A stretch of 64,000 nt of DNA, taken from NCBI RefSeq assembly GCF_946479755.1, contig NZ_CAMLHC010000001.1, forward strand, positions 186,001-250,000, read 5' to 3'. Shown here piece after piece: positions 33,390 to 47,100 of the stretch (position 1 is the first letter of the stretch; each line of letters starts with the position of its first letter). The notes under the pieces are model-generated. The model was given only the letters and a program-made list of their open reading frames with translations, did no database searches and was not told the origin of the DNA. Position numbers and translations under genes: made by a program. The DNA is from an uncultured Chitinophaga sp. (lineage in GTDB: Bacteria > Bacteroidota > Bacteroidia > Chitinophagales > Chitinophagaceae).

Positions 33390-35006
33390 ATGAATGGCCA
33401 TAAATTTTACTTAAAGCCTAACGTCGTAATAGAACCGCTGTTTGACAGATGGTACGCCTGGAGCCACCTGATATCGCCTGCTACTGCCGCCATGAACGTG
33501 GTTGGCCGGCACCTCAATATCATGGACTCCTTTATTATGGAACCGTCCGTGCACGCGGAAGCGGTACTGAACCCAAAAATGAAAGGCGGCCCTTTCATGG
33601 ACATACCGGTAGACCGCGTAGACGAGGTGAATGCCCTGTATGAAAAAACCATGAAACAGCAAGATACTTCGCTGAAGTTCGCCAAAGCGGTGAAAGAGCT
33701 GGACCGCTTGCTGGAAACGGAAGGAAAAGGGATGGGCATGGAAACGCTGTATGAAAAAGTGCCGCCTATTCTCAAAGGTTACGTAGAACTGTTTTACGAC
33801 CGGAACAACAACGCAGATTTCCGTTTTTTTGAAGCGCTCCTGTATAAAAGCCGCTTCTATAACAAAACATCGCAGAGCATTGCCTTGTGGGTAACGGAAA
33901 ACGACCATCGTCCCTTCTGCCTGAGTACGCCCAGGCTGGATGAACCAGGCGTGCTGCACCTGGAAATACCTTTCGATCATGCCGGTATCGACGAACTGGC
34001 AAAAATGAAACGCAACCCGCAAAGCCTGGAATATATCAAAACCCTGTTAGGGATAGCCCCGGCAGACGAAGCCCTTTTCGATACATTTTTTACCACCACG
34101 CCGCCGCCCGTTTATAAGAAATATACCGGCGATAAAATCCGTATGCGCTACTTCGGACATGCCTGCATCCTGGTGGAAACAAAAGATGTGAGCATCCTGG
34201 TAGACCCCCTGATCAGCTACTATGGCTATGATACAGACATAGAGCATTTTTCCGATGCCGACCTTCCGGATGTTATTGACTATGTGCTGATCACCCACAA
34301 CCACCAGGACCATATCCTGTTCGAAACTTTACTGCCCCTCCGCCATAAGATCAAACACCTGATCGTACCCCGCACCAACTCCGGACAGCTGGAAAATCCC
34401 GACCTGAGGCTGATGTTCAGCAATATCGGGTTCCACCAGGTGGAGGCTATCGAAGAAATGGAAACCATCACGTTTACCAATACCACCATCACCGGATTAC
34501 CCTTCACCGGAGAACACAGCGACCTCAATATCTTGTCCAAAGCCTGCTACCTGGTACAGATCAGCGGCTTTAAATTGCTGTTCCTGGCCGATTCCCGCAT
34601 CAGCGAACCGGCCCTGTACAAACATATTCATGACAGCATCGGCGACGTAGATGTGATGTTCCTCGGCATGGAATGCGACGGTGCACCGCTGACCTGGTTA
34701 TACGGTCCGCTCATGACAAAAAAGATCACCCGTGAACAGGACAGCAGCCGCCGCCTGGCAGGTTCTGACTGTGTGAAAGGAATGTCGCTGGTGGAGATCT
34801 TTAATCCGCGGGAAGTATACGTGTATGCGATGGGCATGGAACCATGGCTGGAATTTATCAGCAGTATCAAATATACAGATGCCTCTAACCCCATCATCCA
34901 GTCCAATAAACTGGTGAAGATGTGCGAGGAGAAAGGAATGATCGCCGAACGCCTGTTTGGCGAAAAAGAACTGCTGTACGAACGGAAGTATGCGGCCGCA
35001 GAATAA
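33390..35006 (+). CDS. CmlA-like diiron beta-hydroxylase with metallo-beta-lactamase fold
   Basis: A 538-residue protein with an N-terminal domain (1-245) and a metallo-beta-lactamase fold from about residue 248 (IRMRYFGHACILVETKDVSI). The metal motif HNHQDH gives His303, His305, Asp307 and His308. LGMECDG, about 120 residues later, and a preceding FLADSRISEP supply further likely ligands. Length, two-domain layout and motif position closely match CmlA. CmlA is the diiron monooxygenase of chloramphenicol biosynthesis, which hydroxylates the beta carbon of an aminoacyl group held on an NRPS carrier domain. Placement directly upstream of the NRPS genes supports the same role here. A plain hydrolase is less likely given the large N-terminal domain. 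The target residue is unknown; it could be the Val-like, Leu/Ile-like or Dap unit. Confidence 0.8.
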   Translation: MNGHKFYLKPNVVIEPLFDRWYAWSHLISPATAAMNVVGRHLNIMDSFIMEPSVHAEAVLNPKMKGGPFMDIPVDRVDEVNALYEKTMKQQDTSLKFAKAVKELDRLLETEGKGMGMETLYEKVPPILKGYVELFYDRNNNADFRFFEALLYKSRFYNKTSQSIALWVTENDHRPFCLSTPRLDEPGVLHLEIPFDHAGIDELAKMKRNPQSLEYIKTLLGIAPADEALFDTFFTTTPPPVYKKYTGDKIRMRYFGHACILVETKDVSILVDPLISYYGYDTDIEHFSDADLPDVIDYVLITHNHQDHILFETLLPLRHKIKHLIVPRTNSGQLENPDLRLMFSNIGFHQVEAIEEMETITFTNTTITGLPFTGEHSDLNILSKACYLVQISGFKLLFLADSRISEPALYKHIHDSIGDVDVMFLGMECDGAPLTWLYGPLMTKKITREQDSSRRLAGSDCVKGMSLVEIFNPREVYVYAMGMEPWLEFISSIKYTDASNPIIQSNKLVKMCEEKGMIAERLFGEKELLYERKYAAAE

Positions 35007-35110
35007 GCATTATTAGCCTATGCCGGTATAAGCAAGGAAGTAGTCAGGTGGCGGTCCCATCTTACTACAGGGTAAACTATTGTTATTACTGAACAAATAA
35101 GCGAGCACAA

Positions 35111-38100
35111 ATGAGAAACGAGCTGTCCCTGAAGACCCTGCCAGCGCTGCTGATAAACCAGAAAGACCAACACGATAAAGGCGTAAGTTTTATCGTGGCA
35201 GCCAACAGGACCAATTTTCTATCCTATCATCAGTTGTATCACAATGCGCTGCAGCTGCTTGGATACTTGCAACATAAAGGATTGAAGCCCGGTGATGAAC
35301 TGGTGTTGCAGCTGGATGACAGCCAGCAGTTTATTCAGTATTTCTGGGCCTGTATTTTAGGTGGGATCATCCCTGTACCGGTGTCAGTGACGCACTACAG
35401 CGAAAACGCCCGGAAACTGTATAAAATAAGGGGTTATCTGAAGAACCCTTATATGATCACCACGCCGGAGCATTACGAAAAACTCTGTAAGCAGGATTAC
35501 AGCGATGGCGCGGCTGACAGGACTTTTTACGACCAGGTGTTGTTCCTGCATGAAAATAAAGACAACCTGCCGCCAGGCATTCCGGCGGATATCACAACAG
35601 ACGATATTGCTTTCCTGCAGTTCTCATCCGGTTCTACCGGTAATCCCAAAGGCGTGGAGCTCCGGCACCGTAACCTGATCGCCAATACCTTCGCGGTATT
35701 GGAGGCTTACGAGTGCACAAACGATGATATCTTTTTAAGCTGGATGCCCCTCACGCACGATCTCGGATTAATAGGATATCATATTAATCCGCTGGCGGCA
35801 GGCATACAGCAATATATCATGCCTACCGATCTCTTTATCAGGCATCCGTTGTTGTGGCTGCAGAAAGCCTCTGATTACCGGGTCACCATCACCTGCTCTC
35901 CCAATTTCGGGTATAAATATTATCTCAATCATTTTTCAGAAGAGAAAGGCGAAACGCTGGACCTGTCTTCTGTACGGATCATATTAAACGGCGCCGAGCC
36001 CATTTCTGCCAGCCTGGCGCGGACTTTCAACGAACGCCTGGCGAAATACCAGCTCGACCCGATGGCGATGCGTGCTGTGTATGGTCTCGCGGAAGCCACG
36101 CTGGAAGTCACTTTCCCTAAGATCGGCGTGTCTTTCAAGAGCGTGTTTGTAAAAAGAAGTTCACTGACCATCGGTAAACGCATCACCGGCAAATCATTGC
36201 TGCAAAAAGCAGGAACGGATACACTGGAAGTGGTGGGGGTAGGTACCCTGATCGGTGACTTTGAACTGCGGATCGTCAACGAAAAGGGCGTTCCGCTGGA
36301 ACCGGGCCATGCCGGTATCATCTGGGTGAAAAGCGCCTGTGTGGCCGGCCGTTATTACAATAACGACGCAGCCAGCGCCAATACCTTCAGAGACGGATGG
36401 CTCAACACCGGCGATACCGGTTTTGTGCTGGATGATGTGCTGTACATCATGGGCAGGGTGAAGGATATCATTTTCGTCAATGGCGGCAACGTATACCCGC
36501 ACGATATAGAGCATACCCTGGAAACGCTGGATGAAATCGATACCGGTAAAGTAGTGGCCTGCGGTATACCGGACGAAGTCAGCGGATCGGAGTCCATCGT
36601 CGTTTTTGTGGTGCACAAAATGTCGGCAGAGAAATTTTTGCCGATGATCTCACTGGTGAAGCGGACCGTCGCTGCCCGGTTGGGACTGGAAGTGAAACAG
36701 GTCATCCCGGTGAGAAAGATCTTCAAAACGACCAGCGGCAAAGTAAGGAGACATCTTTTTGTAGAGGAATATATCAAAGGCGCTTACCGGGAAGCGATCG
36801 AAGAAATAGCTGTGGCAGAACAAGCCGCCGCTGCTGCTGAGGTAGTAGCAGAATCCCGACCGGAAGCCACAGAAGCTATCGTTAACGCACACACGTTAAC
36901 ACTGCTGAAATCCTGGCTGGAAACCTGGCTGAAGCAGCAGCTGCATATAACGCCCGCGGCGTTGTCGGCCCAAAGGACCTTCGCGGAATACGGTCTCACG
37001 TCCATACTGGCTGTGCAGCTGGCCGCCGACCTGGAAACGTTTCTGCAAACGCCGGTAGAAAATACCGTAGTATTCAATTACCCTACCGTACAGGCGCTGG
37101 CTACTCATTTCGCCGGAAGAACGCTTCCTGCACAAGAACATAAAGACACCCCGCAGTCCCCTGCACCGGCGGACAACCAGGTGGCCGTTGTTGGTATTGG
37201 CTGCCGCTTTCCGGGTAATGTCAACTCTCCGGAAACGATGTGGCACCTGCTGCAATCCTCCCGGGATGCGGTAGGCGTAGTGCCGGAAGACCGATGGGAC
37301 ATTTCCGCCTATTTCGACAGGGCGGAAGACGCGCCGGGCAAGATGTATACCCGCCACGGCGGATTTATTGAACAGGTGGACCAGTTTGATCCGCTGTTTT
37401 TCGGCATTTCACCGAGAGAAGCAGCGGCCATGGACCCGCAGCAACGACTGCTGCTGGAAGTTTGCTGGGAAGCGCTGGAACATGCCGGCATAGCGCCGTC
37501 TTCCTTAAGAGGTACGGACAGCGGCATTTTTGTGGGCATGAGCACCGACGACTATCAGCAGGTGATCCGTGACAACAGCGACGTTACTTACTATGAAGAC
37601 GCCTTTACCGGCCTGGGAATAGAAAGAAGCATCGCTGCCGGCAGGATCGCTTATCTGCTGGATTTTCACGGTCCGGCATTACAGCTGGACACGGCCTGCT
37701 CGTCGTCCTTGCTGAGCGTATACCAGGCCGCCCAGAGCCTGTTGCGCAAAGAGTGTTCGCTGGCGCTGGCGGGTGGCGTGAACCTGATGTTGTCGCCGGA
37801 CACGACGATTAAGTTGTGCCGCATGAAAGCACTGTCTCCCACCGGAAAGTGCCAGACATTTGATGATAACGCAGACGGCTATGTGAGAGGGGAAGGCGCC
37901 GGCGTAGTGGTGTTGAAACGCCTGGAAGACGCCCTGGCGGCTGGCGATCATATCCTGGCCGTGATAAAAGGAGGCGCCGTTAACCATGACGGGCGAAGCA
38001 ACGGCCTTACCGCTCCCAATGGCATTGCGCAGCAACAACTGATAACCAAAGCGCTGAAAGATGCCGCTGTAACGGCGGACAGCATACAATACGTAGAAAC

Positions 38101-41100
38101 ACATGGCACCGGCACCCGCCTGGGAGACCCGGTGGAAGTACTGGCGCTGCATGCGGTGTATGGCTCCTCCCGCAAAAAGGAACAGCCATTGCTGCTGGGC
38201 GCCCTGAAATCGAATATCGGGCACCTGGAAGCGGCAGCAGGTATCGCCGGTTTCATTAAAACCGTGCTAAGCCTGCAGCATCGCCAGATTCCGGCCAGCC
38301 TGCATTTTAATACGCCGAACCGGTTTATCCCCTGGAAAGACATGTCCGTGAAGGTGGCGGACACGCTGATGCCATGGCATTCCCCGGCATCGCCGCGCAG
38401 AGCGGCCGTCAGTGCTTTCGGTCTCAGTGGCACCAACGTGCACCTGGTACTGGAGGAGGCGCCGTCCATGGCGGTGAAAGAAGAGCGGCAGTCGCCCGCC
38501 TATCCTTTACTGTTGTCGGCCAGAACACCTGCCGCCCTCGACGCGATGATAGCCCGCTATATCGCTTTCCTGCCGCAAAGCGGGGATTCCACCGGCGCTA
38601 TCGCCCGCAGTATGGCCGTGAGCCGCGACGCCTACACGTACCGGCTCGCATGGCAGGCGGTGTCCAATGAAGATGCTGCCCGTCAGCTCCAGGCATATGC
38701 AGCCGGCAGGGGAGAGCACAGCGTTTGCACCGGCGACACGTTACAACCTCCCCGGAAAATGGCCTGGCTGTTTACCGGACAAGGCGCCCAGTACTGGAAC
38801 ATGGGCAGGGAGCTGTATGATCACAACGAAGTGTTCAGACGCGTGATAGACGACTGTGATGCCTTCCTGAAAAAGACCTGGCCGTTCTCCCTGACAGACC
38901 TGCTTTATAAAAAGAATAAAGAAGAAGCCAATACCCTGTTGCGGCAGACTGTTTTCACCCAGCCGGCCCTGTATGCGGTGGAATGTGCGCTGGCAGAGGT
39001 ATGGCGTTCATGGGGCATCGTGCCCGATATGGTGCTGGGGCATAGCGCCGGCGAATATGCCGCGGCCTATGCTGCCGGTGTATTCAGCCTGTATGATGGT
39101 CTGACGCTGATTACCGCCAGAGCGGCGCTGATGAATACGGTGAAGGAAGAAGGGGGCATGGCGGTGGTGTTTGCATCGGCCGCTAAAGTGGCCCCTGCTA
39201 TCCAGGCATATGGCAACGACCTGTCGGTTGCAGCGATCAACGGGCCGGAGCTGACCGTGATCTCCGGGAAGAAAGAGGCCCTGCGTACGGTGATGCAGTC
39301 CCTGAAACAGGATGGGGTAGGATGCCGGGAAATGCAGGTGTCGCACGCTTTCCATTCTCCCCTGATGGAGCCCGTGCTGGAAGCGTTCCTGCCCATCGCC
39401 TCCGGGGTGAAATATCATGTGCCGGCCATTCCGTTGGTATCCAACGTCACCGGTGCTATCGCCGGTAAAGAGGTGACGGATGCAGGCTACTGGTGCCGGC
39501 ATATCCTCGCACCGGTGTTGTTTGCACAAGGTATTCAGACGATACAGGCAGCTGGTGAGTTTAACCTGATGGAGCTGGGACCTCAGCCCAGCCTGCTGTC
39601 TATGGCCCAGCTGACGCTGAAGTATCCGGAAGATCATTTGTTGCCCGTGATGAGAGAAGGCCGTTCATCCTGGACCACGATGCTCAATGCCCTGATGGCA
39701 TTATATGTAAAAGGCGTTACCATTAACTGGTCCGCGTTCCACGCCGCCAGCATCCCTCATAAAGCGATCCTTCCCGGCTATCCTTTCCAGCGCCAGCGCT
39801 ACTGGATAGAGCAAAAGACCCGTCAGCCGAAAGAAAGTTTACCTGCCCGGGAGGAAATAACCATCCCTAAAAACAACCACATGAGTCAGAACAACCACTT
39901 ACTTCCCAATAGTGCCGGGTATATCGCCGATTACCTCGCCGCTAATCTCCGCCGGCTGCTGAAGATGTCTTCTTCGGAAGTGCTGAATGTCCGTGAGCCC
40001 TTCCTGACGCAGGGAGCGGATTCGCTAATCATGGCCAGCCTGGTGAGGAAGATAGAGAACGAGTATGGGTTGAGTTTTTCGATGCGACTGATCTTCGAAG
40101 AGCTTACCTCTATCCAGCTGATGGCGGAATACATTGCGGCTAACGCCACGGTATTCGTAACCGCCGGCGACGCGCCGGTGGTCACTGCTGCTGCGCCCGA
40201 AGCTGCTCCGGTTGCAGCGCCGCAGGCACTGCCTGTACCGTCATTGCCCGTACAGACATTACCTGCGCAGGCATTACCCGCACAGCCGTTCCTTCCGCAG
40301 GTGCCGGCGCCGGGAGGCTACAACGTGTTCCAGGATACTTTCCAGCTGATGCAGCAGCAGCTGAATGTGATTGCACAACAGTTCCAATGGATGTCGCAAG
40401 GGATGCAGCCGGTTATCGCCAATGGCAACGGTCATGCTGGGAACGGGCATCATGCCGCCCCGCCGCCGGCAGCCAACGGAGGCACGGCAGCGCAAGCCAG
40501 CGCCGCGCCTGCCGCTCCTAAGAAAGGCGCTTCTATCTTCCCGAAAATAGAAACCAGCCCCGGACAAAAATATTCACCGGAGCAACAGGCCTATCTCGAT
40601 GCCTTCATAAAAAAATATACCACTAAAACAAAGACCTCCAAAGCGCTCACGGAGAAGTACCGCCCGGTACTGGCAGATAACCGCGTATCGGCAGGCTTTA
40701 AGTTCGCGACCAAACAAATGGTGTATCCCATTGTGGCCGCTTCTTCCCTTGGGGCTAAAATGACGGACGTGGACGGCAACGAATATGTGGACCTGACCAT
40801 GGGCTTTGGGGTCAACTTATTAGGGCATCGCCCGCAGATAGTGACGGATGCCATCCAAAAGCAGTTGGAGAAAGGCTACCAGCTGGGGCCGCAGACCTAC
40901 CTGGCAGGAGAAGTGGCCACCCGCATTGCTGCCCTCACGGGAATGGAAAGGGTGAGCTTCCACAACTCAGGTACCGAAGCGGTCATGTCTGCCATGCGGC
41001 TGGCACGTACCACTACCGGTAAAAAGAAGATTGCCATTTTCCTCGGTTCCTATCACGGTTATTTCGATGGTACCCTGGCCATGGTGGAAGATATTGAACA

Positions 41101-44100
41101 CGATCATAACGGCATTCCCATCGCCCCGGGCGTTATTCCCAACATGGTGGCCGATGTGTTGGTATTTGACTACCTCAACCCCAATGTGGTGGAACAGATC
41201 CGCGCACATGCCCATGAGCTGGCGGCCGTACTGGTGGAGCCGGTGCAGAGCAGAAGGCCCGGGTATCAACCAAAAGCCTTGTTACAAGAGTTGCGCGCTA
41301 TGACGGAACAGGAAAAAATCATCCTCATCTTCGATGAAATGATCACCGGCTTCCGTATCCATCCGGGCGGTGTACAGGCACATTTTGGTATCCGCGCAGA
41401 CATGGCCACCTACGGCAAAATCGCCGGCGGCGGTATGCCGATAGGCATCATCGCAGGAAAGGACTGGTGCATGCAGGCCTTCGATGGCGGCCTGTGGAGC
41501 TATGATGATGCCGATTCTTACCCAAGAGCGGAAACGACATTCCTCGCTGGCACCTTCTGTAAACATCCGCTGAGCATGGTGGCTTCACTGGCCGTTTTAC
41601 GTGAACTGGAAAGACAAGGGCCCGCTTTGCAAGAGAAGCTGAACGCCCGCACCAGCCGGCTCATCAGCAACATCACGAAACTGTTCGATGAAAACAAGGT
41701 GCCCATCAAGGTGAATAACTTCGGTTCCCTGTTTTATTTCTCCATCGCCGGCAATATGGACCTTTTCTTCTACCACCTGCTGGAAAAAGGCGTGTATATC
41801 TGGGAAGGAAAGACCTGTTTCCTCTCCGCGGCACACACGGACGAAGACGTGGATTTTATCGAAAAATGTTTCAGAGACAGCGTAGCGGAACTGCAGCAGG
41901 CAGGATTTTTACCGAAAGTGGCCCCCGCTAAAAAAAGCACGGCGCCGGTAGCAGACACCGTACTGAATGTGCTGCCGACGGTGATTGAAAAACAACAGCT
42001 GCCTTCCCGCATCCCGCTGTCCTTCAGCCAGGAGCGTTTATGGTTCATTGACCAGCTGGAAGGCAGCGTGCAGTATAACCTGCCGGCGATCGTGAGACTG
42101 AAAGGCAGGCTGGACAAAAGCGTGCTGGCAGCTGCTTTGCAGACCATCGTGGACCGTCATGAGATATTAAGGACTAACATCTACCAGGAGGAAGGCCATG
42201 CGTACCAGCGGATACAGGAAGTAGTCAACTGGCAGATGGAAGTAGTGGATGACCCTTTATACCAGGACAACGCTGCTGCTTTACAGGCATATATCGCCGG
42301 GCTGGTGAACACACCATTCAACCTGTCTGAAGATAATATGTTACGGGCGCACCTGATCCGTATTTCAGATGCAGAGAGCGTGCTGGTGCTCACCATTCAC
42401 CATATTGTTTTTGACGATTCTTCCGCCCATATCTTTTTCCAGGAACTGATAGAAATATACAATGCGCGGCTGGCCGGCCGTCAGCCGCTGTTGCCGGCAT
42501 TAAAAATCCAATATGCGGACTTCGCCGTATGGCAGCGCCGTTTTCTCCAGGGGCCGCTTGTAGCACAGAAACTGGCTTACTGGAAGAAGAAACTGGACGG
42601 TGTTACGCTGCTGCAGCTGCCTACCGATTTCGAGCGGCCGGTAGTAAGAAGTACAAGGGGCGCGGTGATCACTATGCAGCTTGACAAGACGCTGTCTGCC
42701 CAGGTAAAACAAATGGGCCGGCAACAGGGCGTTACCTTGTTCACCACGCTGCTGACCGCCTTAAAAGTATTGATGTACCGCTACAGCGGGCAGGAAGACA
42801 TCTGTATCGGCTGTGCTACCGCCGGCAGGGCGCAGGTGGAGCTGGAACCGTTGCTGGGCTTCTTTGTCAATACGCTCGCGCTGCGCAGCAACCTGAGTGG
42901 CAATCCTTCTTTTGCCGCCGCTTTGAAAGAAGTACAAAATACATTGTTTGATGCCCACGATAACCAGGAGGTGCCTTTTGAGAAAGTGGTGAGTGAAGTG
43001 ATGGGAGAGCGGGACATCCGGAAAAATCCTTTGTTCCAGGTGATGTTCACCCTGCAGAATATTCCGCTGATGTCGGAACTGCGCCTGGGTGAAGCCACCA
43101 TGACACCGGAGCCGGTCATCCGCAGCACCAGCCTGTTTGATATCTTCTGGACGGTAGAAGAAAGACCGGAAGGGATTGCCCTCGAAGTGGAATACTGCAT
43201 TGACTTATTCCAGGAAGCCACCATCCGTAGAATGATGGATCACTATACAGCGTTGCTGGAAGCAGCGGTGCAGCATCCGGCTACGGCCATCGGGGAACTG
43301 AAGATGCTGAGCGCGGCAGAAACCCATCAGCTGCTGGTGACGTTCAACGATAACGTGGTGCCTTACCCTGTTAATAAAACCATTACGACGTTGTTCGAAG
43401 AGCAGGTAGCAAAGGCGCCGGACGCCATCGCGCTGTCTTTCGGAGAGCAGCAGCTCACTTACCGCGAGCTGGAGGAACAGTCCAACCGTATTGCACACTA
43501 CCTCCGCAAGCAGGGTGTGAAAGAGGGAAGCATGGTGCCGTTGTGTATGGAACGTTCCCTTCACCTCATCGTCAGCATCCTCGGTATTCTGAAAGCCGGC
43601 GGCGCCTATGTGCCTGTAGATCCGGCCTATCCCCGGGACCGTATCGCCTATATGTTGCAGGACACAGGCAGCAAACTGGTGGTGACCACCACCGATCAGC
43701 AGGCGCTGCTGGCGGTGGAAGCGGAACACGCCACACTGATCTTTGTAGACAATATCCTCGACTTACTGGCCGCTATGCCGGCGTATCCGCTGGGCGTGAA
43801 AACGGACCCCGATTCGCTGGCCTATGTGATTTATACTTCCGGTTCCACCGGCCGCCCCAAAGGTACCATGGTGATTCACCGTAACGTGACCAGCCTGGCG
43901 CGGGGCGGCAACTTCGTAGCGCTGAGCGCCGCAGACACTTTATTGTCTACCGGTTCTCCTTCCTTCGACGCTACCACCATCGAATACTGGGGTATGCTGC
44001 TGAACGGGGGGCAGCTGGTGCTGTGCCCGGAGAAAAAGCTGCTGGACAACCAGCTGCTGAAACAGGAGATCCGCCACCGCGGCGTGACCAAAATGTGGTT

Positions 44101-47100
44101 TACTGCCAGCTGGTTTAACCAGCTGGTAGACGACGATATCACCATTTTTGAAGGATTGACCGCTGTGATGGCAGGAGGCGAAAAGCTATCGGAAGAGCAT
44201 ATACGTAAATTCCGGGCCGCCTATCCTGCTACACAGGTCATTAACGGTTACGGTCCTACGGAGAATACTACTTTCTCCCTTACCTGGAACATTACTGCGG
44301 TAGTGCCGGGGAAAAGTATCCCTATCGGCCGGCCACTGGCCAACCGCACCGCCTATGTGCTGGACAGCGCCATGCAGCTGCTGCCGGTAGGTACGCCGGG
44401 CGAGCTGTATGTAGGTGGCGATGGCGTTTCCCGCGGCTACCTGAATCAACCCGAGCTGACAGCGGAAAAATTTGTGACCGATCCATTCAGTGAGCAACGG
44501 GGCGCCCGCCTGTACCGTACCGGCGACCGCGCCCGCTGGCTGCCGGATGGCACGGTGGAATACCTGGGACGTATAGACGACCAGATCAAAATGCGTGGTT
44601 ACAGGATAGAACCGGGAGAGATAGAAAGAGCGCTGAACAACGTGGAGGCAGTAGCCGCCAGTTGTGTGGTGGTAAAAGACCAGCAGGGCGCTGAAAAACG
44701 GTTGGTGAGCTACTATGTGCCCGACCAGCAGGCCGTGCTCCGCACAGAACAGGAGCTGTACCTGCAACAGGTGGCCACCTGGAAAGAACTGTACGAAACG
44801 GCCTATAGTAAAGCGGATGAAGTAAAAAACCTGGATGAAGAATTTAACATCACCGGCTGGAACGACAGCTTCACCGGCGAAGCGATACCGGCCGAGAACA
44901 TGCGCGCATGGCTGGACGATATTACCGGCGTTATCTTAGCCACCAACCCGCGTAACGTACTGGAAATAGGTTCCGGTACAGGCCTGATCTACTTTCAGCT
45001 GGCCGGTCATATCGAAAAATATATCGGTACCGACTTCTCGCACGTATCTATGCGGCAGCTGCAGCATCATATCGACAAAGGGCTGCGCCGCTACCCTGAA
45101 ACAACCTTACATATATGTGCCGCCCATGAGGTAACACTGGCAGAAGGCGAAACCGTGGACACGGTGATTTTAAACTCCATCGTGCAATACTTTCCGGGCG
45201 CGCAATATATGGCTGATGTAGTGGCCAATGCGATCTCCCTGCTGAAAGGCAAGGGGCATATCGTGATCGGGGACGTGAGAGATCTCCGCTTGCTTCCTTC
45301 TTTCAAACGCCGGCTGCAGCTGGACAAGCTGCAAAGCAAGACCAGCCTCCGGGAATTTGAATGGACGGTAGACCAGGAAGTATGGAAAGAGGAGGAACTG
45401 TGTTTTTCGCCGGCCTGGTTCTTCCAGCTGCAATCGCTGTACCCGGAGATCACCCATGTAGATATTCAATGGAAACAGGGAGACTATATCAACGAGCTGA
45501 CGCTCTACCGCTATACAGTGGTGCTATCGATCGATGTGGAGAAACCGGTACTGCAGCCGCAATGGCAATCCTGGGATGATATCGCTGACAAGGACAGTCT
45601 TTTGTCCCGGTTGTCTGCCGGTCACCCGCGGATAGCGCTGCAACGGGTGCCTAACCCCCGGTTGTGGAAAGAAAGATTACTGGAGCAGGCACTGGCAGCC
45701 GGCAATATCAACCAGGTAGGCGACCTGGCGGATTATATCCTGACACCCGATAACGAGACCAAAGTAGTGAACGAACTGCTGGCCGCAGCGAAAGCTGCCG
45801 GTTATCACCCCCGCTTTCTGCTGAACGAAGATCCGTTTACCATCAACCTGCTGCTGGAGCAGACACCGTTCAACGGCTTTGTGGAACCTTCCTACAGCAA
45901 AGCCGGCGGATATACCGACGGGGTGAAAACGAATATTCCGTTGTTCCCCGATATCTGCGAAGTACTGGAAAAAGATATCCGGGTACAGTTACAGCAACGT
46001 TTGCCCGAATACATGGTGCCTTCCGCTTTTGTGGCGTTGCAGCTGCTGCCGTTGACCAGCAACGGTAAGGTGGACCGCCGGTTTTTGACCGAATGGGAGT
46101 TTATACAGCGCAAGCGCTTACTGAATTACCAGGCGCCGGTAACCGCTACGGAACAGCAACTGGCAGATATCTGGCAACAGCTGCTGGGACTGGAGCGTAT
46201 CGGTACGCTGGATAATTTCTTTGAGCTGGGCGGTCATTCACTGCTGGCCACCCGTGTGGTATCTGCTATCCGTAAAGAGATGGAAGCGGAGCTGACGGTA
46301 AAAGATTTTTTCCTGCATCCTACGATCGCTTCGCTGGCTGCATACCTGCAGTTGCAGCAGAAAGGACTATTACTGCCGGCACTTTTCGCCGCAGAAAGAC
46401 CGGCAAAAATTCCGTTGTCCTTCAGCCAGGAACGCCTGTGGTTTATCGACCAGCTCGAAGGCAGTGTGTCTTATCACATGCCGGTGGTCCTAAGGCTCAG
46501 GGGTGTGGCAGATAAGGCGGCGCTGGGCCATGCGATCGCACAGATCGTGCATCGTCATGAATCGCTGCGGACCATCATCCGGCAGGAGCAGGGCAAACCT
46601 TATCAGCAGATGTTAGATAAAGAGCAGTGGCAGCTGACCATCGTGGAAGATGCTGCTTTCAGCGACGACGCTGCTGCCTTACAGGCATATATCACCGGCC
46701 TGGTATATAAACCTTTCGACCTGGCCAATGATTTCATGCTGCGGGCGCACCTGTTGCAGGTGTCTGAAGAAGAACACGTGCTGGTGCTGGTCATGCATCA
46801 TATTTCCTCCGATGGATGGTCTGTATCTATATTGATCAATGAACTCATTGCGCTGTACCGTGCACACAGCACCGGCAGCGCGGCGCATTTACCTGCGCTG
46901 GATATCCAATACGCGGATTATGCGATCTGGCAGCGTACGCACCTGGAAGGTGCCGCGTTGAAGAAACGCCTGGTGTACTGGCAGGAAAAACTGTCGGGCG
47001 TCACCGTGTTGCAGCTGCCGGCAGACTATTCCCGTCCGCCGGTGCAGAGCACGCGGGGCGCTATCAGCAGGTTCCGGTTAGACAAGGAACTGCGTGATCA

